A DNA stretch of 64,000 nt from Tsukamurella tyrosinosolvens (GCF_900104775.1 NZ_FNSA01000003.1:868001-932000), one strand, 5' to 3'. Counted from the stretch's first letter, positions 18,379 through 27,238 are shown. Numbers and translations are program-made. The notes: generated by a model not told the origin, from the letters alone.

Positions 18379-18663
18379 CTACCGGCCGAGCGGGCCCCGG
18401 CCGAGGCGCAGGAGGAGCATCGCGAGGGTGTGGCCCTCGCGGCCGAGCTCGGAGAACCGCTCGAGCACCTTCATCTCCCGCGAATGCACCAGGCGCGTGC
18501 CGCCGGACGCCATGCGCGTGCGGCCGATGATCTGCGAGACCTCGCTGCGGCGCTTGATCGCGGCCAGGATCTCCGCGTCGAGGCGGTCGATCTCCTCGCG
18601 CAGGGCCTGGATCTCCTCGTCGGCGAGCGGCGTCTCGGCGCCGGTGTCGTCCGGTGTGCTCAT
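18379..18663 (-). CDS. Chorismate mutase, intracellular AroQ type (Rv0948c-like)
   Basis: A 94-residue AroQ-class chorismate mutase converting chorismate to prephenate for Phe/Tyr synthesis. The family block LREEIDRLDAEILAAIKRRSEV is followed by ASGGTRLVHSREMKVLERF and a C-terminal LLLRLGRGPLGR. M. tuberculosis Rv0948c has the same ending and needs docking to DAHP synthase for full activity; the C-terminal tail that mediates this is conserved here. The ATG at 18663 is preferred over an upstream in-frame ATG at 18705, because the latter would abut the divergent gene. Confidence 0.93.
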   Translation of the reverse strand: MSTPDDTGAETPLADEEIQALREEIDRLDAEILAAIKRRSEVSQIIGRTRMASGGTRLVHSREMKVLERFSELGREGHTLAMLLLRLGRGPLGR

Positions 18664-18706
18664 GGGTTCAAGTTTTCCACAGCCGCGGGATCTACCATCG
18701 AGCACC

Positions 18707-20530
18707 GTGCTCCGTACGTCGCGACTCCCCGCTCCGCGGCGACAGCTGTGGATCGGGGCGGCGGTGCTCGTCGTCCTCCAGCTCGCGGTCCGCGGGTACG
18801 TGCTCGCGCGCGGGAACTTCTACTGGGACGACGTGGCCTTCATCGGCCGGGCGTCGCGCCCGCTCACCGACCTCGGAGCGTGGTTCGTCGATTACGACGG
18901 CCACTTCATGCCCGGCACGCTGGTCGCGGCCGCCGCGATCACCAAGGTCGCGCCGCTGAGCTGGCCGGCGGCCGCCGCGTCGATCCTCGTCCTGCAGCTG
19001 GCGGCCTCGGTGCTCACCCTGCGCACGCTCGTGATCGTCGCGGGACGTCGCCCGGTGGTGCTGGTCCCGTTCGTCTTCCTGCTGTTCAGCCCGCTCACGC
19101 TCACGGCGACGGCCTGGTGGGCCTCGGCGCTCAACGCGCTGCCGCTGCAGATCGGGCTCGCGGTGGTCGTGGCCGAGACGGTGCGGTATCTGCGCGGCCG
19201 CCGGCGCTCCGGCGCGTACGCCGTCGCGGCCCTGCTGGCCTCGCTGCTCTTCTTCGAGAAGGCGCTGGTCATCCCGTTCGTCGCGCTCGCGGCGGCCTGC
19301 CTGCTGCCGTACGTGCGCGGGCACCGCCGGCCCGTCCGGACGGTGCTGCGCCGCGGCCGGTGGCTGTGGGCGGCGTTCGCCCTGGTGGTCGTGGCCTGGA
19401 TGGTGCTGTGGCTGTCGGTCACGGCGTCGCGGCCGGGCACGCACACCGTCGGGTTCACGGCGCGGGTGCTGTGGCGGTCGGTGAACGCGGTGCTCGCGCC
19501 CGCCGCGGTGGGCGGGCCGTGGACGTGGCGACGCGAGAACCCGGGCCCGCCGCTCGTGGTCACCGACGTGACGATCACGGTCGTGGGGCTGGTCGCGATC
19601 GTCGCGATCCTGGCGGTCACCTGGTGGCGCACGCCGCGGGGGCTCGCGGTGTGGGGCGCGGCCGCCGCCTACTTCCTCGGCGCCTCGTCGACGGTCTTCT
19701 TCCTGCGCAGCTCCGAGTACACGTCGGCGCTGCTGCCGCTCTCGCTGCGCTACTTCGCGGACTTCGCGTGGGTGCTCACCCTCGCCGCGGCCATCGTGCT
19801 GCGTTGTGAAACCGGCGGAATTCGGGGTCGCGAGGCCGGATTCGGCCTCGTGAGGTCGACAGTCGCCGGATTCACGACGGACCGTCGCCTGCGGGCCGCC
19901 GTCGTGGTCGTCTTCGCGCTGAGCGGCACCGTCTCCGCCGTCCGCTTCGCGCCCCCGTGGCACGACAATCCGACCGGCCCCTACCTGCAGAACCTCCGCG
20001 CCGGGGCCGCCGCCTACGCGGATCGCGAGGTGCTCGACCAGGAGGTCCACGGCGACATCCTGGCCCGGCTCGCCGCCCCGAACAACCGGCTCTCGCGGAT
20101 CCTCGCCACGCAGCCCGCGCACCCGCGGTTCGCGGAGTACGCGGGGGAGACGACGGTCGTCGACCAGCAGGGACGCTTCCAGCCCGGCCGGGTCACCCGC
20201 GTGCGGAGCCTGCCGCTCGGACCGTTCCCGTGCGGCACCCGCGTCGATGACACCGCTTCGGCCGTCCTCGCGTACGAGGGGCCGCTGGCGTTCTGGGACT
20301 GGGTCGTGGAGCTCAACTACCTCGCCTCGTCCGACGGGGTGGTCGTGCTGCAGCAGCAGCGCGGCGCGACACCGGTCCGGGTGCCCGTCCGCAGGGGTGC
20401 GCACACCGTCTACGCCCGGGTGACGGGCACCGGCGACGGCCTCGTCGCGCGCGCGGAGACGCCGGGGCTGGTCGCGTGCGTGGGGAGCGGTCCGGTCGGT
20501 CTGTTGGTCCCGGCGTCGGCCGCCCGCTGA
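18707..20530 (+). CDS. Polytopic membrane protein, GT-C glycosyltransferase-like
   Basis: A 607-residue protein with roughly ten transmembrane helices in its first two thirds and a soluble, probably extracytoplasmic C-terminal third (after about residue 405). An acidic motif FYWDDVAF lies after the first helix, in the position where GT-C polyprenyl-phosphate-sugar transferases carry catalytic acidic residues, so a glycosyltransferase role is plausible but unproven. The GTG at 18707 is preceded by TACCAT with 8 nt between, a leaderless-type start. The coding region carries a 70-bp concentric palindrome (19806-19875) between two helices, described separately. Confidence 0.65.
   Translation: MLRTSRLPAPRRQLWIGAAVLVVLQLAVRGYVLARGNFYWDDVAFIGRASRPLTDLGAWFVDYDGHFMPGTLVAAAAITKVAPLSWPAAAASILVLQLAASVLTLRTLVIVAGRRPVVLVPFVFLLFSPLTLTATAWWASALNALPLQIGLAVVVAETVRYLRGRRRSGAYAVAALLASLLFFEKALVIPFVALAAACLLPYVRGHRRPVRTVLRRGRWLWAAFALVVVAWMVLWLSVTASRPGTHTVGFTARVLWRSVNAVLAPAAVGGPWTWRRENPGPPLVVTDVTITVVGLVAIVAILAVTWWRTPRGLAVWGAAAAYFLGASSTVFFLRSSEYTSALLPLSLRYFADFAWVLTLAAAIVLRCETGGIRGREAGFGLVRSTVAGFTTDRRLRAAVVVVFALSGTVSAVRFAPPWHDNPTGPYLQNLRAGAAAYADREVLDQEVHGDILARLAAPNNRLSRILATQPAHPRFAEYAGETTVVDQQGRFQPGRVTRVRSLPLGPFPCGTRVDDTASAVLAYEGPLAFWDWVVELNYLASSDGVVVLQQQRGATPVRVPVRRGAHTVYARVTGTGDGLVARAETPGLVACVGSGPVGLLVPASAAR
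19806..19875. repeat. 70-bp concentric palindrome embedded in the GT-C-like gene
   Basis: Outer arms GTGAAACCGGCG (19806-19817) and CGCCGGATTCAC (19864-19875) match at 11 of 12. Inner arms CGAGGCCG (19831-19838) and CGGCCTCG (19843-19850) are perfect. Both pairs share the same centre at 19840.5. CCGGATTC-like words recur three times. It encodes a polar loop in the protein and looks like an inserted palindromic element that kept the frame open. Confidence 0.5.
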
Positions 20531-20612
20531 TCCCTCGTCGCCCCGTCTGACGAGACGTGACCTGCGGTTTACCCACAGCGTGGATTCTTCGGTGCGACAC
20601 ATCAACGTCTGA

Positions 20613-20722
20613 TGTCGCAAAGTTTCCGAAATTCGGGCGTAAATCCACGGTGTGGGTTGTATGGTGCGCTGGTCCGGATCTCCTGTGATCGGACTCACTC
20701 CAGCCGAAGGGTGCTGCCTGAA
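20613..20722 (+). promoter_or_regulatory. Conserved leader of secreted paralogue A, with CRP-like site
   Basis: This 110-bp leader shares ordered blocks with the leader of the next gene: TGTCGCAAAG (20613-20622), ATCCACGG-GTGGG, a TATGGT -10-like hexamer (20661-20666) and CACTCCAG plus GAAGGGTG before the ATG. TGTGA-N6-TCACT (20685-20700) matches 9 of 10 defined positions of the mycobacterial CRP consensus TGTGA-N6-TCACA. A further dyad, ACATCA-N5-TGATGT (20599-20615), abuts its 5' end. Confidence 0.6.
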
Positions 20723-22531
20723 ATGCAAGCCGTCGTCCGTCGATCCGTCTCGCGCCGCTACGCCGGTGCCTCCCTCGCCATGGTCACCGCCGCCGCGATC
20801 GCCGTCGCGCCCGTGACCGCCTCCGTCGGCGCCGTCACCGCGCCCGCCTCCACCGTGCTCGTGAACCCCGCGAAGCTCGTGAACCTGCAGACGCAGGTCG
20901 CCGGCTCCGTCGCGAACCTCCTGCCCCGCGCAGCCGGACCCACCGCTGCTGCGGCCGCTCCGACGTGGGGCTGGGGCGACGTGACCTTCCTCGCGGACAC
21001 GCTGCAGGAGGCCTTCAAGCAGGTCCAGGCCAGCCTCGCCGGCGAGTTCGGCGGCGGCGTGCAGAAGTCCTTCGAGCAGGCGCTCGAGGCGCTCAAGGCC
21101 GGCAGTGTCGCCGGCGCGTACCGGCCGATCGGCAGCCTGGTCGAGACCACCGCGATGATCGGGATGATGGCCGTCCTGTTCCCCATTTCGGGGGAGTTCA
21201 ATCCGAAGCTCGGAGCGCTCGGCAAGGGCCTCGACGCCGCCTTCCCGTACCTCATTCCGCTCGGCCAGTCCGCGCTCGCGCTCACCACGCGCCTGCCCTA
21301 CGAGGTGCTCGCGGCGGGCGAGAGCATCGTCAAGGCGATGCTCTCCGGCGACGTCACGAAGATCGGTGCGGCGGTTTCGGCCGGCGTCGCGGGCATCGGG
21401 AAGTTCCTCGAGGCCAACATCACCAACGCGGCGACGGGGCTCATTCCCAACCTGGTCAAGGCCGGTTCCGCGGTGCTCGGCGAGCTGATCCCGAAGCTGC
21501 CCGCCTCCGCTCAGGCCGACGCCATGGCGGCCCGCGCCGCCGTAGCCTCCGCGCCGGCGCTCGGGATGCCGGACTTCGCGACGCTGTTCGAGGCCTGGAA
21601 GGCGGGCTTCGAGATGTTCGCCGCGAGCGTCAAGGGCGACCAGTGGACGCCCGGCGTCCTGAAGACGATCACCGACGCGTTCGGCAAGCTCGGCAAGGGC
21701 GACCCGGCCGGTGCGATCGGCGAGGTCGCCGACAAGGCGAAGGCGCTGTCGATCATCGTGCTGCTGGGCGGGATCATGCCGATCACCGACCTCGTCAACC
21801 CCTACCTCGGCCCGATCGGCGTCGGTCTCACGAACTCCCAGGCGGACTTCATCGGCCTCGGGAACTCGGCGCTGGCGGTGCTCTTCGACACCCCGGGCAA
21901 GGTGGTGGCGATCGGCCAGAACCTGGTGACCGCGCTGCTCTCCGGCGATCCGGCCAAGGCGCTCACCGGCCTCGCGACGGACGTCGGCGCGCTGACGACG
22001 TTCCTCAACGACCGCCTGTTCGTCGCCAAGGACAATCCGTTCGACAACGCGGTCTTCCCGGGGTTGGCGAACATCGGCAAGAACATCCTCGACGCGTTCA
22101 AGCCCGCCGCGGAGTCGCCGAAGCCCGCCGCCGACACCGTCGCGACGACCGACGTGCCCGCGACGACCGACGTCGCCGTCGAGGCGTCGACGCCGTCCGC
22201 CGGCACTCCCACCGCCGGCACTCCCGCCGTCGGTACCCCGGCGACGGGCGGCACCGTCGTCGACGACGTCCCTGCGCCGACGGTGCCGTCGACCCCCGTC
22301 GAGCCGGCCACCCCCGCGGAGCCGGCCACCCCCGCGGAGCCGACCACGCCCGCGGAGCCGACCGCGCCGGCGGAGCCGACGACCCCGGCCGAGCCGACTG
22401 CGCCCGCCGAGCCCACGGCCGAGGATCCGGCGGAGTCGGAGGCGGGCGCATCGACGGGTGCCGGCGAGGACTCGTCGGACGCCGGCGCGGACGACGCCAC
22501 GGCGGCCTCGGAGGCCACCACCGGCGCCTGA
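20723..22531 (+). CDS. Secreted paralogue A: two-repeat domain protein with Pro/Ala/Glu/Thr-rich tail
   Basis: A 602-residue exported protein I do not recognise. An N-terminal signal peptide (basic MQAVVRRSVSRR, then an Ala/Val-rich core ending near ASVGA) is followed by two related hydrophobic segments. Each contains an 'FNPKLGALGKGL...' or 'VNPYLGPIGVGL...' block and a 'LLSGD' turn. They are followed by a disordered tail with repeated PAEPT/PAEPA units from about residue 525. GAAGGGTG precedes the ATG. The next gene is a clear paralogue with the same layout and leader. The two-repeat amphipathic core with an extended acidic tail suggests a cell-envelope protein. Confidence 0.7.
   Translation: MQAVVRRSVSRRYAGASLAMVTAAAIAVAPVTASVGAVTAPASTVLVNPAKLVNLQTQVAGSVANLLPRAAGPTAAAAAPTWGWGDVTFLADTLQEAFKQVQASLAGEFGGGVQKSFEQALEALKAGSVAGAYRPIGSLVETTAMIGMMAVLFPISGEFNPKLGALGKGLDAAFPYLIPLGQSALALTTRLPYEVLAAGESIVKAMLSGDVTKIGAAVSAGVAGIGKFLEANITNAATGLIPNLVKAGSAVLGELIPKLPASAQADAMAARAAVASAPALGMPDFATLFEAWKAGFEMFAASVKGDQWTPGVLKTITDAFGKLGKGDPAGAIGEVADKAKALSIIVLLGGIMPITDLVNPYLGPIGVGLTNSQADFIGLGNSALAVLFDTPGKVVAIGQNLVTALLSGDPAKALTGLATDVGALTTFLNDRLFVAKDNPFDNAVFPGLANIGKNILDAFKPAAESPKPAADTVATTDVPATTDVAVEASTPSAGTPTAGTPAVGTPATGGTVVDDVPAPTVPSTPVEPATPAEPATPAEPTTPAEPTAPAEPTTPAEPTAPAEPTAEDPAESEAGASTGAGEDSSDAGADDATAASEATTGA
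22298..22424 (+). repeat. In-frame PAEP-type coding repeats
   Basis: Tandem 15- to 18-bp coding units specify (T/A)PAEP steps, varying at the Thr/Ala codon, within the C-terminal tail of paralogue A. Similar (A)ETPA/GTPA units occur in paralogue B at about 24357-24495. Confidence 0.7.
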
Positions 22532-22543
22532 CGGCGCTCGCGC

Positions 22544-22603
22544 TCCGCTCCCCAGCGCCGACCCGTGGAACTACCGGCCACGACGTCGCCGCTGGGGAGC
22601 GGA
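22544..22603 (+). terminator. Hairpin after secreted paralogue A
   Basis: Perfect 14-bp arms TCCGCTCCCCAGCG (22544-22557) and CGCTGGGGAGCGGA (22590-22603) enclose 32 nt that contain a smaller CGTGG/CCACG stem. It starts 13 nt after the stop codon. There is no T-tract, so it is terminator-like rather than canonical. Confidence 0.55.
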
Positions 22604-22620
22604 CTCGTCTCCGGCGGAGA

Positions 22621-22644
22621 AACATGCCCGTGACCTGGCATGTT
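22621..22644. promoter_or_regulatory. Inverted repeat upstream of secreted paralogue B
   Basis: AACATGCC (22621-22628) and GGCATGTT (22637-22644) form a perfect 8-bp dyad around 8 nt, between the hairpin of gene A and the leader of gene B. It could be an operator or a second weak hairpin. Confidence 0.4.
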
Positions 22645-22684
22645 CAGAAACGTGCAGACCGCATTGAGACAGATTGACGTGTGG

Positions 22685-22793
22685 TGTCGCAAAGCTTCTT
22701 CGAAAGCGGTCCGAATATCCACGGCGTGGGCGTATGTTCCGTTCGTCCGGTTCGTGTGTGATCCGGCTCACTCCAGTTGAAGGGTGTTTCTCC
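22685..22793 (+). promoter_or_regulatory. Conserved leader of secreted paralogue B, with CRP-like site
   Basis: It has the same order of blocks and nearly the same length (109 bp from TGTCGCAAAG to the ATG) as the leader of paralogue A. It includes a TATGTT hexamer (22733-22738) and TGTGA-N6-TCACT at 22757-22772. The duplicated leader implies that the genes were copied with their control region and respond to the same signal. Confidence 0.6.
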
Positions 22794-24620
22794 ATGCTCG
22801 CAGCAGATCCTCGGTCCTCCCACCGTCGTTACGCCGCACCCGCCGTCGCCCTGGCCGCGGCGGCGGCCGTCGCGGTCGCGCCCGTCGCCACGTCGATGGG
22901 CGCGGTGACGGCACCGTCGCTCCCGCCGATCGTCCAGGACCTCGGCGGCGCGGCCAGTGCCGTCGCGAACTGGGCCACGGCGATGGGCCTGAAGTTCGTG
23001 ACGGACCCGGTCACCGGCCTGACGAAGCTGGTGCAGGACCAGCTCGCCACCGCCGGCACCGTCGCCGGCGCGGCGGGCGACGCCGGCCAGGCCTTCTTCG
23101 AATACCTCGAGGACAATCTGCTGGTGAACCTGGAGAAGATCCAGGCCGATCTCGCCGCGGGCAAACTGGGCGACGCGTGGACGACCTTCGCCACGACGAT
23201 CACCGGCGCGATCCTCACGCCCGCGATCAGCCTGCTTCCCGTGATGGACGCGATCGGCGGCCAGCTCGGGCCGATCGGCGACGGGCTGACGGCCGCGCTG
23301 GGGCCGCTCCTGGGGCTCGCGCTCGGTCCACTCCAGGCGGGCGTCGAGGTGCCGGCGCTCCTCGCCGACGGCGTCACCGCCGCCCTCAAGGCGCTGAGCA
23401 CCGGCGGCCCCGCCGCGGCGCTGACGTCGCTGTTCGGCACGGCGTCCGCCGTGAACGAGAAGGCGATCGGTGCGCTGTTCGGCGAGTACGGCGCGATCCC
23501 CAGCCTGATCAACCTGCTCCCGACGATCCTCGGCGGGATCGCCGGCTCGGACTGGGCGAACGCGGGACCGTTCACGCTGCCGACGGGCACCAAGGTCACC
23601 TTCACGTCCGCATCCGCGTCCACGCTCGCGGCGTCGCCGACCGCGCTGCCCGACTTCGGTGCGATCGGCGGGATCTGGACGGACACGCTGACCCGGATCG
23701 TGACGAACCTCGCCGGACCCGACGGCGTGCAGCGGATCCTCAGTACCCTGCTCACCGGCGTTCCGGCCGGCACGTGGGCCGACTCCTACGAGGTCATCCA
23801 CGGCATCCTGGCCGCGCCGCTGCTCGAGCTCGGCGGCGCCGTGCTCCAGACCGGCGACATCATCAACCCGATCCTCGGCCCGCTCGGCAAGGGGCTCGAC
23901 GGTGCCGCGGAGCCCCTGCTGTACCTGACCCTCGGCCTGTACAACGCCACCCGCATGGTTCCGTCGACGGCCTTCACCGGTCTCGAGAACGTCGTGAAGG
24001 CGCTCGGCACCGGCGACCCGATCGCCGCGATCAACGCCGCGGTGGCGGGGCTGGGGAGCACGCTGACCGCCGGCAACGACGCGCTGTTCTCCGACAACCC
24101 GTTCACCATCGGCCTGCTCCCGGGCCTGCTGGGCGTCGGGACCGGCTTCCTCGACGGGCTCACCGGCAAGACCGCGCCGTCGGCCGATGCCACGAGCCTC
24201 GCTGACGCGCCGGCGAAGGCCGCGGTCGAGACCTCGGTCGTGAAGACCTCGGACGGCAGCGCCTCCGGGGCGCCGACGGGTGGCGCCGCCCAGCCCTCGT
24301 CCCCGACGGTGCCCGACGCGGACGCTCCGGTGGCCGGAACGCCGACCACCGAGGCCCCGGCCGAGACTCCCGCCGAGACACCTGCAACCGGGACCCCGGC
24401 CGCCGGGACCCCGGCCGCCGAGACCCCGGCCGCCGAGACACCGGCCGCCGAGACGCCGGCCACGGAGACTCCGGCGGAGACGCCCGCCGAGGAGGCGACG
24501 GACGAAACCGCCGCGTCCGAGGGCGCCGCGGGCACCGACGCCACCGCTGGTGCGGACGCGTCGGACACCGAGGAGTCGGCCGGCGCCGACACCGGGGAGG
24601 CGGCTCCCGCCGCCGCCTGA
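22794..24620 (+). CDS. Secreted paralogue B: two-repeat domain protein with Pro/Glu/Thr/Ala-rich tail
   Basis: A 608-residue exported protein, paralogous to the preceding gene. The signal region (MLAADPRSSHRRYAAPAVAL, then an Ala/Val core ending near SMGA) matches gene A, including the shared GAVTAP just after it. Two hydrophobic repeat segments follow, the second with IINPILGPLGKGLDGA and a DNPFTIGLLPGLLGVG ending that parallels gene A. The tail from about residue 500 is built from ETPA/GTPA units. No enzyme motif is visible. An envelope role is inferred from export, amphipathic repeats and a wall-spanning type of tail. Confidence 0.7.
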   Translation: MLAADPRSSHRRYAAPAVALAAAAAVAVAPVATSMGAVTAPSLPPIVQDLGGAASAVANWATAMGLKFVTDPVTGLTKLVQDQLATAGTVAGAAGDAGQAFFEYLEDNLLVNLEKIQADLAAGKLGDAWTTFATTITGAILTPAISLLPVMDAIGGQLGPIGDGLTAALGPLLGLALGPLQAGVEVPALLADGVTAALKALSTGGPAAALTSLFGTASAVNEKAIGALFGEYGAIPSLINLLPTILGGIAGSDWANAGPFTLPTGTKVTFTSASASTLAASPTALPDFGAIGGIWTDTLTRIVTNLAGPDGVQRILSTLLTGVPAGTWADSYEVIHGILAAPLLELGGAVLQTGDIINPILGPLGKGLDGAAEPLLYLTLGLYNATRMVPSTAFTGLENVVKALGTGDPIAAINAAVAGLGSTLTAGNDALFSDNPFTIGLLPGLLGVGTGFLDGLTGKTAPSADATSLADAPAKAAVETSVVKTSDGSASGAPTGGAAQPSSPTVPDADAPVAGTPTTEAPAETPAETPATGTPAAGTPAAETPAAETPAAETPATETPAETPAEEATDETAASEGAAGTDATAGADASDTEESAGADTGEAAPAAA

Positions 24621-24634
24621 GCCAGGGCACATCT

Positions 24635-24686
24635 TTCGAAGCGTTCTGCGAGGTTCCCGCGCTGGAATCTCGCAGAACGCTTCGAA
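24635..24686. terminator. 18-bp perfect hairpin after secreted paralogue B
   Basis: Arms TTCGAAGCGTTCTGCGAG (24635-24652) and CTCGCAGAACGCTTCGAA (24669-24686) are exact reverse complements around a 16-nt loop, 14 nt after the stop codon. It is longer and less GC-rich than most actinobacterial terminators and has no T-tract. It isolates the paralogue pair from the helicase gene. Confidence 0.65.
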
Positions 24687-24784
24687 TGTTTCGCCGTCGG
24701 CCACGCCGCTCGCGTCCTCGCCTCGCTCTCCCGCGGAGCGCGGCGCACGAAACTGTCAGGCCTCCCGGCTACTCTGGACGGGAG

Positions 24785-27217
24785 ATGAGTAACCCAGCAC
24801 CGCAGCAGTCCGGACTCCGCCAGCGCCAGCCCTTCTCCCGCCCGAAAGCGCAGGTGGAGCGGAAGGAACGCGGCCAGGAACTGCTGGAGGGGCTGAACCC
24901 GCAGCAGCGTGCGGCGGTGCTGCACGAGGGCTCGCCGCTCCTCATCGTCGCGGGCGCGGGCTCGGGCAAGACGGCCGTGCTCACGCGCCGCATCGCCTAC
25001 CTGTTGGCCGCCCGCAACATGCACCCGGGCCAGATCCTCGCGATCACCTTCACCAACAAGGCGGCCGCGGAGATGCGGGAGCGCGTCGCCGGCATCGTCG
25101 GCAACCGCGCCAAGATCATGTGGGTCTCCACGTTCCACTCCACGTGCGTGCGCATCCTCCGCGCGCAGGCCGGCCTGCTGCCGGGCATGAACTCGAACTT
25201 CTCCATCTACGACGCGGACGATTCCCGCCGCCTGCTCACCATGATCGTCAAGGACATGGGACTGGACGCGAAGAAGTTCGCGCCGCGGGCGCTTGCCACC
25301 CACATCAGCAACCTCAAGAACGAGCTGATCGATCCGGAGCAGGCCTCCGCGGACGCGGCGAAGACGGGGGAGCCGTTCGCGGTCACCGTCGCCGAGGTCT
25401 ACGGCACCTACCAGTCCCGCCTGCGCGGCGCGAACGCCTTCGACTTCGACGATCTCATCGGGGAGACGGTGGCGCTGCTGCAGTCGCACCCCAACGTCGC
25501 GCAGTACTACCGCCGCCGCTTCCGCCACGTGATGGTCGACGAGTACCAGGACACCAACCACGCCCAGTACGTGCTGGTCCGCGAGCTGGTGGGCCTCGAG
25601 ACCGATGCGGACGGCGTCGAGCCCAGCGAGCTGTGCGTGGTGGGTGACGCGGACCAGTCGATCTACGCCTTCCGCGGCGCGACGATCCGCAACATCGAGG
25701 AGTTCGAGCGGGACTTCCCGAACGCGGAGACCATCCTGCTGGAGCAGAACTACCGCTCCACCCAGACCATCCTCTCCGCGGCCAACGCGGTCATCTCCCG
25801 CAACGCCGGCCGCCGCGAGAAGAAGCTGTGGACCGACCAGGGCGACGGTGACCTCATCACCGGCTACGTCGCCGACAACGAGCACGACGAGGCGAGCTTT
25901 GTGGTCTCGGAGATCGACGCGCTGGCCGACAAGGGCGTCAAGTACAGCGACGTGGCGGTCTTCTACCGCACCAACACCGCCGCGCGCGTGCTGGAGGAGG
26001 TCTTCATCCGCCACGGCGTGCCCTACAAGGTGGTCGGCGGCGTCCGCTTCTACGAGCGCAAGGAGGTGCGCGACCTCGTCGCGTACCTGCGCGCCATCGA
26101 CAACCCGAACGACACCGTCAGCCTGCAGCGCATCGTCAACACCCCGCGCCGCGGCATCGGCGACCGCGCGCAGGCCTGCCTCACGGTGCACGCCGAGAAC
26201 CGCGGGGGAACGTTCAGCACCGCGATCGAGGACGCGGTCGACGGCACCGTCGCCATGCTGAACCCGCGCTCGCGCAACGCGATCGCCACGTTCGCGGGCC
26301 TCATGGCCGACCTGCGTCGCACCGCAGCCGACGAGGATCAGGACCTCGGCGACCTGCTCGAGGCCGTCGTCGAGAAGACGGGCTACCGGGCCGAGCTGGA
26401 GGGCTCGTCGGACCCGCAGGACGGCGCGCGCCTGGAGAACATCGAGGAGCTCATCAGCGTCGCGCGGGAGTTCTCCGCCCAGGACTTCACCGACGTCGTC
26501 GTCGACGAGGGCGCGCCCGAGCCCGGCTCGCTGGCGGCCTTCCTGGAGCGCGTCTCGCTGGTCGCGGACGCCGACCAGGTCCCCGACAGCGACGCGGGCG
26601 TCGTGACCATGATGACCCTGCACACCGCGAAGGGCCTCGAGTTCCCCGTGGTCTTCGTGACCGGCTGGGAGGACGGGCAGTTCCCGCACATGCGCGCGCT
26701 CGGCGACGAGGCGGAACTCGCCGAGGAGCGGCGCCTCGCCTACGTCGGCATCACCCGCGCCCGCGAGCGCCTCTACCTCTCCCGCGCGATGATCCGCGCC
26801 ACCTGGGGCGATCCGATGCAGAACCCGGAGTCGCGGTTCCTCGCCGAGATCCCGCAGCACCTCATCGACTGGCGCCGCCTCGAACCGAAGCGCAGCCAGT
26901 TCGGCGGCTCCCGCGGCGTCTTCGGGCAGGACCGCCCGTCCTGGGGCGGCCAGAACGGGGGCGGCCAGTACGGCGGCCGGGGCCGGTCCTCGGGGTCCGA
27001 CGGTGGCTGGACGCCCAAGCGGGCTCCCAAGCCCACGCGCCGCGCCAACAAGCTCTCGCTCGCGGTGGGCGACCGGGTCTCGCACGACTCGTTCGGACTC
27101 GGCACGGTCACCGCGGTCACGGGTGCGGGGCCGATGGAGCGCGCGACGTTCGACTTCGGCTCGTCGGGCACCGTCACCCTGATGACCTTCGGCGGCCTGC
27201 CGATGGAGAAGCTGTAG
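24785..27217 (+). CDS. uvrD1: ATP-dependent DNA helicase UvrD1/PcrA
   Basis: An 810-residue superfamily 1A 3'-5' helicase used in nucleotide excision repair and replication-fork maintenance. The Q-motif LNPQQRAAV is followed by Walker A GAGSGKT (57-63), TFTNKAA (Ia), VDEYQDTN (II), GDADQSIYAFRGA (III), QNYRST (IV), TLHTAKGLEFPVVF (V) and VGITRARERLY (VI). A Gly-rich linker near 720-745 precedes a C-terminal Tudor-like domain (GDRVSHDSFGLGTV), as in Rv0949, the domain that contacts Ku or RNA polymerase in relatives. The ATG at 24785 has GGGAG just upstream. Confidence 0.96.
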   Translation: MSNPAPQQSGLRQRQPFSRPKAQVERKERGQELLEGLNPQQRAAVLHEGSPLLIVAGAGSGKTAVLTRRIAYLLAARNMHPGQILAITFTNKAAAEMRERVAGIVGNRAKIMWVSTFHSTCVRILRAQAGLLPGMNSNFSIYDADDSRRLLTMIVKDMGLDAKKFAPRALATHISNLKNELIDPEQASADAAKTGEPFAVTVAEVYGTYQSRLRGANAFDFDDLIGETVALLQSHPNVAQYYRRRFRHVMVDEYQDTNHAQYVLVRELVGLETDADGVEPSELCVVGDADQSIYAFRGATIRNIEEFERDFPNAETILLEQNYRSTQTILSAANAVISRNAGRREKKLWTDQGDGDLITGYVADNEHDEASFVVSEIDALADKGVKYSDVAVFYRTNTAARVLEEVFIRHGVPYKVVGGVRFYERKEVRDLVAYLRAIDNPNDTVSLQRIVNTPRRGIGDRAQACLTVHAENRGGTFSTAIEDAVDGTVAMLNPRSRNAIATFAGLMADLRRTAADEDQDLGDLLEAVVEKTGYRAELEGSSDPQDGARLENIEELISVAREFSAQDFTDVVVDEGAPEPGSLAAFLERVSLVADADQVPDSDAGVVTMMTLHTAKGLEFPVVFVTGWEDGQFPHMRALGDEAELAEERRLAYVGITRARERLYLSRAMIRATWGDPMQNPESRFLAEIPQHLIDWRRLEPKRSQFGGSRGVFGQDRPSWGGQNGGGQYGGRGRSSGSDGGWTPKRAPKPTRRANKLSLAVGDRVSHDSFGLGTVTAVTGAGPMERATFDFGSSGTVTLMTFGGLPMEKL

Positions 27218-27238
27218 TCGTCCCACCCCGAACGACGC

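Noticed and set aside
22298-22424. CRISPR-like or minisatellite array
   Set aside because: The repeats are in frame and code for a Pro/Ala/Glu/Thr-rich protein tail with no unique spacers.
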